Notes: a model not told the origin generated them from the letters alone. 64,000 nt of DNA from Empedobacter sedimenti (GCF_030005555.1 NZ_JASCQG010000015.1:1-64000), one strand, 5' to 3'. Positions 27,033-36,267 are shown, numbered from the stretch's first letter. Program-made: numbers and translations.

Positions 27033-27629
27033 ATGAAATACTTATTAATAGGATTTATGGGTCTATTTATGGCTTGTAATGCGCAAGAAACTAAGAAAAC
27101 TGTTTCTAAAAAGACACCTATTCATCAAAACACTAAAACACCACAAAAAGTGAAAACAATTTATAACTATACGTTCAAGGATATCAACGATGATGATTTT
27201 AACTTCGCTGATCTGAAAGGAAAAAAAGTATTGATTCTAAACACAGCTTCAAAATGTGGTTACACACCTCAATATGATGCTTTAGAAAAAGTTTATCAAG
27301 AATATAAAGATCAAGGATTGGTAATTGTTGGTTTTCCTTCTGACAACTTTGGTGGGCAAGAATTTGATAACAACGAAGAAATTGCTCAATTCTGTAAGTT
27401 AAATTATGGAGTAACTTTTCCATTGATGACAAAAAGTGATGTAAAAGGAAAAAATCAAAATGAAATTTTCAAATTCCTAACACAAAAATCATTAAACGGA
27501 AAATCTGACAATGAAGTGAAATGGAATTTTACTAAATTTTTGATTAACGAAGACGGAACTTTAGAAGCCTCTTACCCATCAAAAGTAACTCCAGATAGTA
27601 AAGAAATTATTGATTGGTTAAATAAATAA
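27033..27629 (+). CDS. Glutathione-peroxidase-family thiol peroxidase, lipoprotein
   Basis: 198-residue thioredoxin-fold peroxidase, probably anchored in the periplasm. The signal peptide ends at the lipobox FMAC (Cys15). After a lysine-rich linker, the GPx domain shows the peroxidatic Cys75 in NTASKCGYT, Gln109 in FPSDNFGGQE and Trp164 in WNFTKF, the classical catalytic set. Cys121 (AQFCKLNYG) sits where Trx-dependent members carry the resolving Cys. It uses Cys, not selenocysteine. bshB1 follows after 3 bp, linking it to low-molecular-weight thiol metabolism. The reductant is more likely thioredoxin than glutathione. Confidence 0.9.
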   Translation: MKYLLIGFMGLFMACNAQETKKTVSKKTPIHQNTKTPQKVKTIYNYTFKDINDDDFNFADLKGKKVLILNTASKCGYTPQYDALEKVYQEYKDQGLVIVGFPSDNFGGQEFDNNEEIAQFCKLNYGVTFPLMTKSDVKGKNQNEIFKFLTQKSLNGKSDNEVKWNFTKFLINEDGTLEASYPSKVTPDSKEIIDWLNK

Positions 27630-27632
27630 CAA

Positions 27633-28334
27633 ATGAAATTAGATATTCTTGCAATTGGTGCGCACCCAGACGACGTCGAATTGGGTTGTAGTGGTACGCT
27701 TGCAAAAGAAATAAAAAATGGTAAAACAGTCGGAATTTTAGACTTAACAAAAGGCGAATTAGGAACGCGTGGAACAGATGAAACACGCCGTATTGAAGCT
27801 GATAACGCCAAAAATATTTTAGGTGTTGTTGTTCGCGAAAATCTTGGGATTCCTGATGGTTTTTTCTTAAATGATAAAGAAAATCAATTAAAAATCATTG
27901 AAGTTATTCGCAAATATCAACCTGATGTTATTTTAAGTAATGCGCCACATGATCGTCATCCAGATCATGGAAAAGGTTCAGATTTAGTAAACACGGCAAT
28001 TTTCTTATCAGGTTTACCAAAAATTGAAAATGGTTTACCAGCTTGGCGTCCAAAAAAACATTTTCATTACATACAATGGTTACCATTAGAGCCGCATTTT
28101 GTAGTGGATATTACAGGTTTTATTGATATAAAAGTTGAAGCATGTTTGGCGTATAAAACACAATTTTTTGATCCAAACTCTGATGAACCTCAAACGCCAA
28201 TTTCTTCAAAAAACTTTACCGATTCAATTCGATATCGTGCTTATGATTTAGGACGATTAATTGGAACCGAAGGTGGAGAAGGATTTATTTCGAGAAGTTA
28301 CATTGGTGTAAATAATTTAGATTCTTTGATTTAG
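27633..28334 (+). CDS. bshB1: Bacillithiol biosynthesis deacetylase BshB1
   Basis: Zinc-dependent deacetylase that removes the acetyl group from GlcNAc-malate in bacillithiol synthesis. The 233-residue protein is of the PIG-L/LmbE family: AHPDDVE with His11, Asp13 and Asp14 at the start, and HPDH (109-112) supplying the third zinc ligand. The segment TKGELGTRGTDETRR is specific to BshB1. It is in one operon with the peroxidase gene (3 bp gap) and closes with the terminator at 28335-28361. bshA and bshC are not in the window. Confidence 0.95.
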   Translation: MKLDILAIGAHPDDVELGCSGTLAKEIKNGKTVGILDLTKGELGTRGTDETRRIEADNAKNILGVVVRENLGIPDGFFLNDKENQLKIIEVIRKYQPDVILSNAPHDRHPDHGKGSDLVNTAIFLSGLPKIENGLPAWRPKKHFHYIQWLPLEPHFVVDITGFIDIKVEACLAYKTQFFDPNSDEPQTPISSKNFTDSIRYRAYDLGRLIGTEGGEGFISRSYIGVNNLDSLI

Positions 28335-28361
28335 AAATAAAGGTTGAATAAACCTTTATTT
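28335..28361 (+). terminator. Terminator of the peroxidase-bshB1 operon
   Basis: Stem AAATAAAGGTT / AACCTTTATTT followed by a T run, directly after the bshB1 stop. Confidence 0.85.
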
Positions 28362-28375
28362 TTTTCTGAAAATTA

Positions 28376-28406
28376 TTTGCAAGTACCGATTAATAGGCTA
28401 TATTTG
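28376..28406 (+). promoter_or_regulatory. Promoter of the tRNA-His cluster
   Basis: TTTG (28376-28379), a 19-bp spacer and TATATTTG (28399-28406): a complete consensus promoter. The first tRNA begins 45 bases later. Confidence 0.85.
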
Positions 28407-28450
28407 CAATCCAATTGAGAGATTAACTAAAGGTTAATTTCAAATTAAAT

Positions 28451-28525
28451 GGTGATTGTAGCTCAGTTGGTTAGAGCGCCGGATTGTGGTTCCGGAGGTC
28501 GTGGGTTCGAGACCCATCATTCACC
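28451..28525 (+). tRNA. tRNA-His (GTG), copy 1
   Basis: Cloverleaf with anticodon GTG in GGATTGTGGTTCC, D loop AGCTCAGTTGGTTAGAGC and T arm GTGGGTTCGAGACCCAT. The extra 5' G (28451) pairs with C73, the tRNA-His identity mark. CCA is not encoded. Acceptor stem GTGATTG / CATTCAC has one U-U mismatch at pair 5-68. Confidence 0.95.
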
Positions 28526-28569
28526 CTAAAAAACTTTAGAATTAGTTTCAAAATAAATTCGCACCAAAT

Positions 28570-28644
28570 GGTGATTGTAGCTCAGTTGGTTAGAGCGCCG
28601 GATTGTGGTTCCGGAGGTCGTGGGTTCGAGACCCATCATTCACC
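28570..28644 (+). tRNA. tRNA-His (GTG), copy 2
   Basis: Identical to copy 1 over its full length, including the 5-68 U-U mismatch; it begins 119 bp after copy 1. Confidence 0.95.
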
Positions 28645-28688
28645 CTAAAAAACTTTAGAATTAGTTTCAAAATAAATTCGCACCAAAT

Positions 28689-28763
28689 GGTGATTGTAGC
28701 TCAGTTGGTTAGAGCGCCGGATTGTGGTTCCGGAGGTCGTGGGTTCGAGACCCATCATTCACC
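28689..28763 (+). tRNA. tRNA-His (GTG), copy 3
   Basis: Identical to copies 1 and 2; the sequence diverges just after the 3' end, where a terminator follows. Confidence 0.95.
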
Positions 28764-28769
28764 CAGATT

Positions 28770-28804
28770 AAATCTCAATTTCAGTAGAAGTTGAGATTTT
28801 TTTT
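28770..28804 (+). terminator. Terminator of the tRNA-His cluster
   Basis: Stem AAATCTCAA / TTGAGATTT with a 12-base loop and an eight-base T tract, beginning seven bases after the last tRNA. Confidence 0.9.
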
Positions 28805-28850
28805 ATTCCTATATATTATTTGCTTATTTTAGAATTACTAATCTACTCAA

Positions 28851-29675
28851 ATGGAATATCAAGAGCAATTAATGGATGGTTTTACCATGCAATTACCTAC
28901 TGCAAGTTTCCCTAGTATTATCTATTATTTATTTGCGATTATCTCTTTAGGTGTTGGTTATTACTCTATTCATAAAAAAACAACAGATCGAGACGATAAA
29001 TTTCAAAAATTTAGATGGATTAGTGTTACTTACATCTCTATTGTAAGTTTCTGTTTATTCATATTTATTAGTCATCTATATTCATCTACTTTTTTACTAA
29101 TTAAAGAAACTGTAACCTCTCACAAAAAAGAAGCAATAGTTGTAGATCCCTTATATAACAAAAGTTATGATGAAGAAAATAAAAAATACTATAGTGCGCT
29201 GATAGCTGTTTACAATGATAAAACTGCAAGTTATACAGACACTATTGAAAGTAATACCCAAAGACAATCTCCATATAAAATTGGACAGAAAATAAAAGTT
29301 TATTATAAAGAAGGTAATTCTTACGCAAATGAGAAAGGACGAAACAGAACAATTATGTATTTTGGACTATTCCTTTTTATCTATGTTTTTACAGCAGGAT
29401 CTTTGATTTTCTTTCCTTACGCTTTAGGTTTAAAAAAAAATCATAAATTAAATTTGAGCATCGTAATGAAAAGTCTCGTATATTTTTTCATTCCTTTTGT
29501 TATGATAGGTTTTGAAGCTCTTTTAATCACAGCAATGATAGATTACATTACCAACAAAGCCAATTTTAGTTTTGGTGGTTTCCTTTTCTTACTCTTTTTT
29601 ATACTTGGATTAGGAATTGGGATATATGGCTACATTAATTATTATTTTTTAATGGGTAAGAAAATAAAAAAGTAA
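28851..29675 (+). CDS. Membrane protein with a DUF3592-like extracytoplasmic loop
   Basis: 274-residue membrane protein with about five helices (22-40, 53-75, 168-190, 206-230, 241-264). The loop between helices 2 and 3 has the pattern of DUF3592: a beta segment, then YYSALIAVYNDKTASYTD, and later SPYKIGQKIKVYYKEGNS, matching the family's yk.G..v.V.Y.p..P. Function unknown. It follows the tRNA terminator and lies 54 bp before another membrane protein. Confidence 0.72.
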   Translation: MEYQEQLMDGFTMQLPTASFPSIIYYLFAIISLGVGYYSIHKKTTDRDDKFQKFRWISVTYISIVSFCLFIFISHLYSSTFLLIKETVTSHKKEAIVVDPLYNKSYDEENKKYYSALIAVYNDKTASYTDTIESNTQRQSPYKIGQKIKVYYKEGNSYANEKGRNRTIMYFGLFLFIYVFTAGSLIFFPYALGLKKNHKLNLSIVMKSLVYFFIPFVMIGFEALLITAMIDYITNKANFSFGGFLFLLFFILGLGIGIYGYINYYFLMGKKIKK

Positions 29676-29729
29676 CTCAATTATATTTTTTCTTCATAAT
29701 TTCAACAAGACTCTCAAAACCAAATTAAT

Positions 29730-30191
29730 ATGAACATATTAAAACATATATTAATTATCATAACTTCAATATTCATTTTTACAATACCAATAATATCTTT
29801 TATAAACTATTCAACTTCAGATTGTAGTATTAGTAATTTTTGGTGTATTGGTGATTTTCTATATACTTACTTATTGACTTCAGTTCTCATGATTAGGTTA
29901 GTTTATCCATTTTTAATTATTATTTTATTCTCAATTACTTATAATTATCTTTTCAAAAAATATTTTCATAGAAAAAACAGAATCATCGTCTCAATATTCT
30001 ATGCCTTAATACTTTTAGTACTAGGATTTAGCATAACTGTGTTTTTACTTAAGGAAAATGAATTTAAAAATCTCACCATTGCACTAATATTTATTCCTAC
30101 ACCTTTAATCATTGGATTTATAATGGATAAAATAATGTTTCTATCTTACAAAGAATATTTTGAAGATCTTTCTAGAGAAAACTATAATTGA
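29730..30191 (+). CDS. Unknown four-helix membrane protein
   Basis: 153 residues, almost wholly hydrophobic: helices near 5-26, 42-72, 86-110 and 115-135, with a short charged C-terminal tail. Two Cys (STSDCSISNFWCIG) lie in the loop after helix 1 and could form a disulfide outside. No family recognized. It lies 54 bp after the previous membrane gene and may share its transcript. Confidence 0.65.
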   Translation: MNILKHILIIITSIFIFTIPIISFINYSTSDCSISNFWCIGDFLYTYLLTSVLMIRLVYPFLIIILFSITYNYLFKKYFHRKNRIIVSIFYALILLVLGFSITVFLLKENEFKNLTIALIFIPTPLIIGFIMDKIMFLSYKEYFEDLSRENYN

Positions 30192-30257
30192 TTGTAAATA
30201 TTATTATAATTCATATATAAAAACTCATTTCTCCTTAAATTTACCAAAACATACATA

Positions 30258-31904
30258 ATGAAAAAATCCATAATATTAGTGAATTTAGTTGCCATTTCGG
30301 GATTGTTATCTTCTTGTTCAACTCAAAAAACGGCAACAGAATCAACTCAAACCTCAACAGAAATGACAAAAGATTACGCTTTTCAATACTACGCTCAAGT
30401 TCCATTAAAAACCGATATTTCGCATTTAACACAAAACGAAAAAGAAATTCTACGTTTGATGTTCAAAACAGCTGATATTATGGACGATTTATTTTGGCAA
30501 CAAGCTTACGGTGCAAAAATAGATTTGATGGACGAAACGAAAGGTGAAGCCAAAGAATATGCAAAAATAAACTATGGGCCTTGGGATAGATTGAATAACG
30601 AAGCGCCTTTTATAAAAGGTATTGGAGCAAAACCTGCTGGAGCAACTTTCTATCCAATAGATATGACGAAAGAGGAATTTGAACAAGCGAACATCAAAGA
30701 TGGTAAATCACCTTACTCAATCATTCGTCGTAATCGCGAAGGTAATTTATACACAATTCCGTATCACGAAAATTTCAAAAATCAATTATCAAAAGCCGCA
30801 GATTATTTAAACCAAGCTTCTGAATTAGCAGAAGATTCTGGACTTAAAAATTATTTAAAATTACGTGCTACAGCTTTGATGAGCGATGATTTCTATGCAA
30901 GTGATTTAGCTTGGATGGACATGAAAAATGCCAATATTGACATGGTTGTTGGACCAATCGAAAATTACGAAGATCAATTATTTGGGTATAAAACTTCTTA
31001 TTCGGCATATATTTTAGTAAAAGATATTGAATGGTCGAAAAAATTGGCAAAATTTGTTCAATATTTACCAGAATTACAGAAGAATTTACCTGTTTCTGCA
31101 AACTACAAAAAAGAAGTTCCGGGTACAGATTCTGATCTTAACGCATACGATGTTGTCTATTATGCTGGAGATTGTAATGCGGCAGGTAAAACAATTGCGA
31201 TTAATTTGCCAAATGACGAAAAAGTTCAGTTAGAAAAAGGTACACGTCGTTTGCAATTAAAAAATGCTATGAAAGCGAAATTTGACAAAATTTTAGTTCC
31301 AATTTCAACTACTTTGATTGATGAAAGCCAACAAAAAAACATCAAATTTGATGCTTTTTTCTCAAATGTAATGTTTCACGAAGTGGCGCACGGTTTAGGA
31401 ATCAAAAATACAGTAAATGGAAAAGGTTCTGTTCGCGAAGCTTTGAAAGAAGCTAATTCAGCTTTAGAAGAAGGAAAAGCGGATATTCTTGGTTTGTATA
31501 TGGTCAACCAATTGTTGAAAAAAGGTGAATTGACAGGAACACAAGAAGATTATTTTGTGACTTTCTTGGCTGGAATCTTACGTTCGGTTCGTTTCGGAGC
31601 GAGTTCCGCACACGGACAAGCGAATATGATTGCATTTAACTATTTTGCAGAAAATGGTGCTTTTGAGAAAACGGCGAATGGACGTTACAAAGTAAATGTG
31701 CCAAAAATGGAAAAAGCAATGAATGGTTTATCCGAATTGATTTTGACGTTACAAGGAAATGGTGATTATGATGGTGTAAAAAAATTATACACTGACAAAG
31801 GAGCTATACATACAGATTTACAAAAAGATTTAGATATCTTGAAAACAAAAAACATTCCTGTAGATGTAGTTTTTGAGCAAGGTCCTAAAATGTTAGGATT
31901 GTAA
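30258..31904 (+). CDS. M49-like zinc peptidase, lipoprotein
   Basis: 548-residue zinc hydrolase related to dipeptidyl-peptidase III, anchored as a lipoprotein (LSSC, Cys20). The metal site is HEVAH (His374, Glu375, His378) in MFHEVAHGLG, with the third ligand expected in LEEGKAD (Glu404 or Glu405). Eukaryotic DPP III has HEXXGH; the one-residue-shorter HEXXH form is known for bacterial relatives. The sequence ENFKNQLSKAADYLNQASELAED is the conserved helical part. It probably trims peptides in the periplasm. Some databases mislabel this family as dihydrofolate reductase. It is a single gene convergent with the next pair. Confidence 0.85.
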   Translation: MKKSIILVNLVAISGLLSSCSTQKTATESTQTSTEMTKDYAFQYYAQVPLKTDISHLTQNEKEILRLMFKTADIMDDLFWQQAYGAKIDLMDETKGEAKEYAKINYGPWDRLNNEAPFIKGIGAKPAGATFYPIDMTKEEFEQANIKDGKSPYSIIRRNREGNLYTIPYHENFKNQLSKAADYLNQASELAEDSGLKNYLKLRATALMSDDFYASDLAWMDMKNANIDMVVGPIENYEDQLFGYKTSYSAYILVKDIEWSKKLAKFVQYLPELQKNLPVSANYKKEVPGTDSDLNAYDVVYYAGDCNAAGKTIAINLPNDEKVQLEKGTRRLQLKNAMKAKFDKILVPISTTLIDESQQKNIKFDAFFSNVMFHEVAHGLGIKNTVNGKGSVREALKEANSALEEGKADILGLYMVNQLLKKGELTGTQEDYFVTFLAGILRSVRFGASSAHGQANMIAFNYFAENGAFEKTANGRYKVNVPKMEKAMNGLSELILTLQGNGDYDGVKKLYTDKGAIHTDLQKDLDILKTKNIPVDVVFEQGPKMLGL

Positions 31905-31927
31905 TAACAACCGATATTAAATAAATT

Positions 31928-31951
31928 AAAGCCACTTTATAAGTGGCTTTT
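31928..31951. terminator. Bidirectional terminator
   Basis: Stem AAAGCCACTT / AAGTGGCTTT with a three-base loop; its edge overlaps the stop codon of the convergent minus-strand gene. Confidence 0.85.
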
Positions 31952-32471
31952 AATTTATCTTTTCTAAATATACAACTTCGTTACTATCTGAATCTCCAAT
32001 CATAAATTCAAGTTCAAAATTGGTGAAATTTCGTTTAATTCCTTGTACATTGATTACGTTTTCACAATAAAAAGATAAAGCATTTTCCTCTTCAATTTCT
32101 GATGAATATTCAAGCTTTCCTTGCTGACAAATATTAACTTTTGGAATCTTTTCATTCAAATAAAAAGTTCCATCTGGATTAATTTTCAATCTTACTTTTT
32201 CTAAGTGACTAACATCAACAGTTGATGATTCAGAAACTTTGTAAGTTCCCACAATATTCTCATCAGTTACTTCATAAAGCAATGAAGGTTTTATCGAATA
32301 ATAAATAAAAATCAACAAAGGAAAAATAAATAAACTAAATCCTTTTAAAATTCTATTCTTATTCATCGGATTTTTCCAAAAACCATTTATCATCATTACA
32401 ATTCCAATGAAAAATGAGATTGCTAAAATAAGCACAATAAATCCTTGAAAAAGTAAAGAAAATATAGTCAT
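31950..32471 (-). CDS. Unknown membrane-anchored protein
   Basis: 173 residues with two N-terminal helices (4-26 and 41-60) and an extracytoplasmic beta-rich domain of about 110 residues beginning EVTDENIVGTYKVSESS, a lipocalin-like opening seen in many small Bacteroidota proteins. Two Cys (NICQQG, SFYCEN) may pair. Its ATG overlaps the stop of the upstream esterase by one base (TAATG), so the two are translationally coupled. Confidence 0.7.
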   Translation of the reverse strand: MTIFSLLFQGFIVLILAISFFIGIVMMINGFWKNPMNKNRILKGFSLFIFPLLIFIYYSIKPSLLYEVTDENIVGTYKVSESSTVDVSHLEKVRLKINPDGTFYLNEKIPKVNICQQGKLEYSSEIEEENALSFYCENVINVQGIKRNFTNFELEFMIGDSDSNEVVYLEKIN

Positions 32472-32974
32472 TAAACTTTTTTATTTTCCAAAAAAGTTTC
32501 AAACGCTTTTTCGAATTCTTCCAATGTGATTAAATGTGTCATTTCAGCATCAAAAATTTGTTTGACATTTGCGTTTTGTTTTTGAAGATTTTCTACAAAT
32601 TCAATCTGAAATTTTGGTTCGATGACATCATCTTTCAAACCTGTAAAAATTAAATTAGATTTTGTTGGAACGCCTTTTAATAATTGTTCTGGCAAAAATG
32701 GTTTTAAACGTTCTACCGCAATTACAGCTGGATTAAACATCAAAACAGGAACATTTAATAGTAATCCTAAATAATAACTAATCATTCCTCCTAAACTTGT
32801 TCCCGCAATAAATTCAATCGGTTCTTTTGTAAATTGTTCAACCAAATCTTGAATCAAAGTTGGTGCGTTATCGTAATCAATTGTTGGTGCGTAACATTCT
32901 CCCAAAGAATCTAAATATTCTCTCTTTTCATCTGTTACAAAACCTTGGTAGCCGTGTAAGTATGCAAATTTCAT
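32471..32974 (-). CDS. YqiA-like alpha/beta-hydrolase esterase
   Basis: 167-residue cytoplasmic hydrolase of the UPF0227/YqiA type. The opening FAYLHGYQGF gives the oxyanion region, GTSLGG carries the nucleophile Ser, and the charge relay is probably Asp in GLKDDVI and His in MTHLI. The small size (no lid) is typical. It is first in a two-gene operon coupled to a membrane protein. Substrate unknown; family members hydrolyse short acyl esters or acyl-CoA. Confidence 0.82.
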   Translation of the reverse strand: MKFAYLHGYQGFVTDEKREYLDSLGECYAPTIDYDNAPTLIQDLVEQFTKEPIEFIAGTSLGGMISYYLGLLLNVPVLMFNPAVIAVERLKPFLPEQLLKGVPTKSNLIFTGLKDDVIEPKFQIEFVENLQKQNANVKQIFDAEMTHLITLEEFEKAFETFLENKKV

Positions 32975-33037
32975 TTGTTTAAAAATTTAATAATTTGATA
33001 CTGAATACTTTCAGTAGTTAATGTAAAAATACTAAAA

Positions 33038-33066
33038 AACCCTTTCCAAAAATTTCAGAAAGGGTT
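33038..33066 (-). terminator. Terminator of secA
   Basis: Stem AACCCTTTC / GAAAGGGTT with an 11-base loop; the minus strand continues into TTTT. It lies 22 bases after the secA stop. Confidence 0.85.
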
Positions 33067-33087
33067 AAAATTATATGAATAAATCTA

Positions 33088-36000
33088 TTATTGAGCTGAT
33101 TCAGTCTCTTCTACAGATTCTTCTTTTTGTGCATTTGGTAATTCGCCTTTGAATAAGAACGAAATGATTTCTTTGTTAACCGTATCTAACATACGTTGGA
33201 AAATCATAAACGACTCTTGTTTGTAGACTACTAATGGATCTTTTTGCTCATAAACAGCATTCTGAGACGTTTTACGCAAATCATCCACATCACGTAAATG
33301 CTCTTTCCAGTTATCGTCAATCAATGTTAAAACAACAGATTTTTCGAAATCTTTTATTAATGTTTTAGCTTGAGATTCGTAAGCTTCTTTTAAATCACAA
33401 ACAACTGTCATTTGACGAATTCCGTCTGTAAATGGTACTTGAATACGAGAGAACATATGTCCTTGATTTTCGAAAACATTCGAAATTACAGGGAAAGCCG
33501 TTTCCGCAACATATACCATACGCGCTTTGTAATCTGCAATTGCAGCATCGTATGTAATATTTGTTAAATCCTTTACAGATTTAGATCTAAACTCATCTTC
33601 CGTAACAGGCGTACCCATTGTGAAGAATTTAATTAAATCTAATTCGTACTGACCAAAATCTTCGAAATCTTTGTTAGATTTTACAACAGAAGCAGCAACA
33701 TCATAAATCATGTTAGCAATATCAACCTCTAAACGATCTCCGAATAATGCATTGTGGCGACGTTTGTAAATTACTTCACGTTGTTTGTTCATTACATCAT
33801 CATATTCTAACAAACGTTTACGAATACCAAAGTTGTTTTCCTCAACTTTTTTCTGAGCACGTTCGATCGATTTTGTAATCATAGAATGTTCAATTACATC
33901 ACCATCTTTGTGTCCCATACGGTCCATTAATTTCGCGATTCTTTCTGAACCGAATAAACGCATTAATGAATCTTCTAATGAAACGAAGAATTGAGATGAT
34001 CCTGGATCTCCTTGACGACCTGCACGACCACGTAACTGACGGTCTACACGACGAGAATCGTGACGTTCTGTACCAATAATTGCTAAACCTCCAGATTCTT
34101 TTACCTCTTGGATTAATTTAATATCCGTACCACGACCAGCCATATTTGTTGCAATTGTTACAGCTCCTGGCTTACCAGCTTCTGTTACAATGTCAGCCTC
34201 GCTTTTGTGTAATTTCGCATTTAAAACATTGTGATTAATTCCACGTAGTTTTAAAGCTTTTGACAATAACTCAGAAATCTCAACATTCGTTGTACCAACT
34301 AAAACTGGACGTTTGTCATCTTGAGATAAACGGACAATTTCTTCGATTACTGCTTTATATTTTTCACGATTCGTTTTGAAAACAACATCATTTCTATCAT
34401 GACGTAAAATTGGACGGTTTGTTGGAATAGAAACTACATCTAATTTGTAAATTTCCCAGAACTCACCAGCCTCAGTTTCCGCTGTACCAGTCATACCTCC
34501 TAACTTGTTGTACATACGGAAGTAGTTTTGTAATGTAATTGTAGCAAACGTTTGTGTCGCCGCTTCAATTTTCACATTCTCTTTCGCTTCAATTGCTTGG
34601 TGTAAACCATCAGAATAACGACGACCATCCATAATACGACCTGTCGATTCGTCAACGATTTTTACTTCACCTTCAACCACAACATACTCGATATCTTTTT
34701 CGAATAATGTATATGCTTTTAACAATTGAGAAAGTGTATGAATACGTTCAGATTTGATTGAGAAATCACGGAAAAACTCTTCCTTCATTTGAAGAATTTC
34801 TTCTTTTGATTTTCCTGAGTTTTCAATTTTCCCAATATTTGTCGAAACATCTGGTAAAACGAAGAAATTATCGTCATCCATTCCTTTAGACAAATACTCA
34901 ATACCTTTATCTGTTAAATCTGATTGATTTTGTTTTTCATCAATTACAAAGTATAAATGCTCATCAACTTTAGGCATTTCACGGTTATTATCCTGAATAA
35001 AATGCGCTTCTGTTTTTTGTAATTGAGCACGAATACCATCTTGAGACAAGAATTTGATTAATGGTTTGTATTTTGGTAAACCACGGAAAACTTGGTAAAG
35101 TTTGAAACCTCCTTCTTTTGTATCTCCTTGTTTGAATAATGTTTTAGCTTCGTTTAATGTTTTTCCTAACAATTCACGTTGTAAATTATACAAACGATCA
35201 ATTTTTGGACGTAATTCATCAAACTCATGGCGATCTCCTTGTGGAACTGGTCCAGAAATAATCAATGGTGTACGAGCATCATCAATTAATACAGAATCGA
35301 CCTCATCGACAATTGCAAAATTTAATTCGCGTTGCACCAAAGCATCTGGCGTATTTGCCATATTGTCACGTAAATAATCGAAACCAAATTCGTTATTTGT
35401 ACCATAAACAATATCAGAAGCATATGCATCGCGACGACCTGGTGAGTTTGGTTGATGATTATCAATACAATCTACTGATAAACCATGAAACGAGAAAATT
35501 GGACGCATCCACGCCATATCACGTTTAGCTAAGTAATCATTCACCGTTACCAAGTGTACTCCACGACCTGTCAACGCATTTAAGTAAATAGGTAAAGTTG
35601 CTACCAACGTTTTTCCTTCCCCCGTTTGCATCTCCGCAATACGACCTAAGTGCAATGCCGAACCACCGATAAACTGAACGTTGTAATGAGACATATCCCA
35701 TGTTACTTGACGACCTGCAGCATCCCAAGAGTTTTTCCAGATTGCAGAATGATCATCTTTTAAAGAAACGAAATCATGTCCACGACTTACCAAAACTTTA
35801 TCAAAATCAGAAGCTGTAACTTCTAATGTTTCATTTTCAGTAAAACGTTTACCTGTTTCGCGCATAACAGCAAAAGCTTCTGGTAAGATTTCTAATAAAA
35901 TCTTTTCCTCTACTTCGTATGCATCTTTATTTATCTTATCGATTTGAGTATATAAATCTTCTTTAGCTCCAAAATCTTCCGTTTCCTCAACTTGCTTTTT

Positions 36001-36210
36001 TAAATCATCAATCTGAGATTTAAAATCTTTTGTTGCTTCAGCTAATTTTTCTTTAAATCCTAAAGTTTTTCCTCTTAATTCATCAATAGTTAATGAACTA
36101 AGCTTTTGACCAGCTTCATTTGCTAAGTCAACATATTTTTGTAATTCTTTTACATCTTTAGCATTCTTATCACCTAAGAATCCTTGTAAAATTTTGTTTA
36201 AAATATTCAT
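33088..36210 (-). CDS. secA: Preprotein translocase ATPase SecA
   Basis: Motor of the Sec export channel, 1040 residues. Walker A MQTGEGKT (194-201), DEVD (302-305), IATNMAGRGTDIKL and RQLRGRAGRQGDPGSSQFF are all present. Compared with E. coli SecA there is a charged, probably coiled-coil insertion near residues 55-105 ahead of EAFAVMRETGKRF, as is usual in Bacteroidota. The C-terminal zinc/SecB-binding tail is lacking; the protein ends in an acidic stretch. It is a single gene with an exact -7 box at 36268-36275. Confidence 0.98.
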   Translation of the reverse strand: MNILNKILQGFLGDKNAKDVKELQKYVDLANEAGQKLSSLTIDELRGKTLGFKEKLAEATKDFKSQIDDLKKQVEETEDFGAKEDLYTQIDKINKDAYEVEEKILLEILPEAFAVMRETGKRFTENETLEVTASDFDKVLVSRGHDFVSLKDDHSAIWKNSWDAAGRQVTWDMSHYNVQFIGGSALHLGRIAEMQTGEGKTLVATLPIYLNALTGRGVHLVTVNDYLAKRDMAWMRPIFSFHGLSVDCIDNHQPNSPGRRDAYASDIVYGTNNEFGFDYLRDNMANTPDALVQRELNFAIVDEVDSVLIDDARTPLIISGPVPQGDRHEFDELRPKIDRLYNLQRELLGKTLNEAKTLFKQGDTKEGGFKLYQVFRGLPKYKPLIKFLSQDGIRAQLQKTEAHFIQDNNREMPKVDEHLYFVIDEKQNQSDLTDKGIEYLSKGMDDDNFFVLPDVSTNIGKIENSGKSKEEILQMKEEFFRDFSIKSERIHTLSQLLKAYTLFEKDIEYVVVEGEVKIVDESTGRIMDGRRYSDGLHQAIEAKENVKIEAATQTFATITLQNYFRMYNKLGGMTGTAETEAGEFWEIYKLDVVSIPTNRPILRHDRNDVVFKTNREKYKAVIEEIVRLSQDDKRPVLVGTTNVEISELLSKALKLRGINHNVLNAKLHKSEADIVTEAGKPGAVTIATNMAGRGTDIKLIQEVKESGGLAIIGTERHDSRRVDRQLRGRAGRQGDPGSSQFFVSLEDSLMRLFGSERIAKLMDRMGHKDGDVIEHSMITKSIERAQKKVEENNFGIRKRLLEYDDVMNKQREVIYKRRHNALFGDRLEVDIANMIYDVAASVVKSNKDFEDFGQYELDLIKFFTMGTPVTEDEFRSKSVKDLTNITYDAAIADYKARMVYVAETAFPVISNVFENQGHMFSRIQVPFTDGIRQMTVVCDLKEAYESQAKTLIKDFEKSVVLTLIDDNWKEHLRDVDDLRKTSQNAVYEQKDPLVVYKQESFMIFQRMLDTVNKEIISFLFKGELPNAQKEESVEETESAQ

Positions 36211-36267
36211 ATTTTTCTGCGTTCTTCGTCCAAATTAGCTACAATATATTTGAGACTAATTTAGATG

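Larger units (their letters stand above)
28451..28763 (+). repeat. Tandem 119-bp repeat carrying three tRNA-His genes
   Basis: Three identical tRNA genes start 119 bp apart, and the two 44-bp spacers (28526-28569 and 28645-28688) are identical base for base. The sequence before copy 1 and after copy 3 differs apart from a few junction bases. This is a recent tandem amplification. Confidence 0.95.

Noticed and set aside
28526-28688. CRISPR-like repeat-spacer pattern
   Set aside because: The repeats are tRNA genes and the spacers are identical, not unique.
28603-28794. 63-residue open frame on the plus strand
   Set aside because: It runs through two tRNA-His genes and their spacer; it is a by-product of the tandem tRNA repeat.
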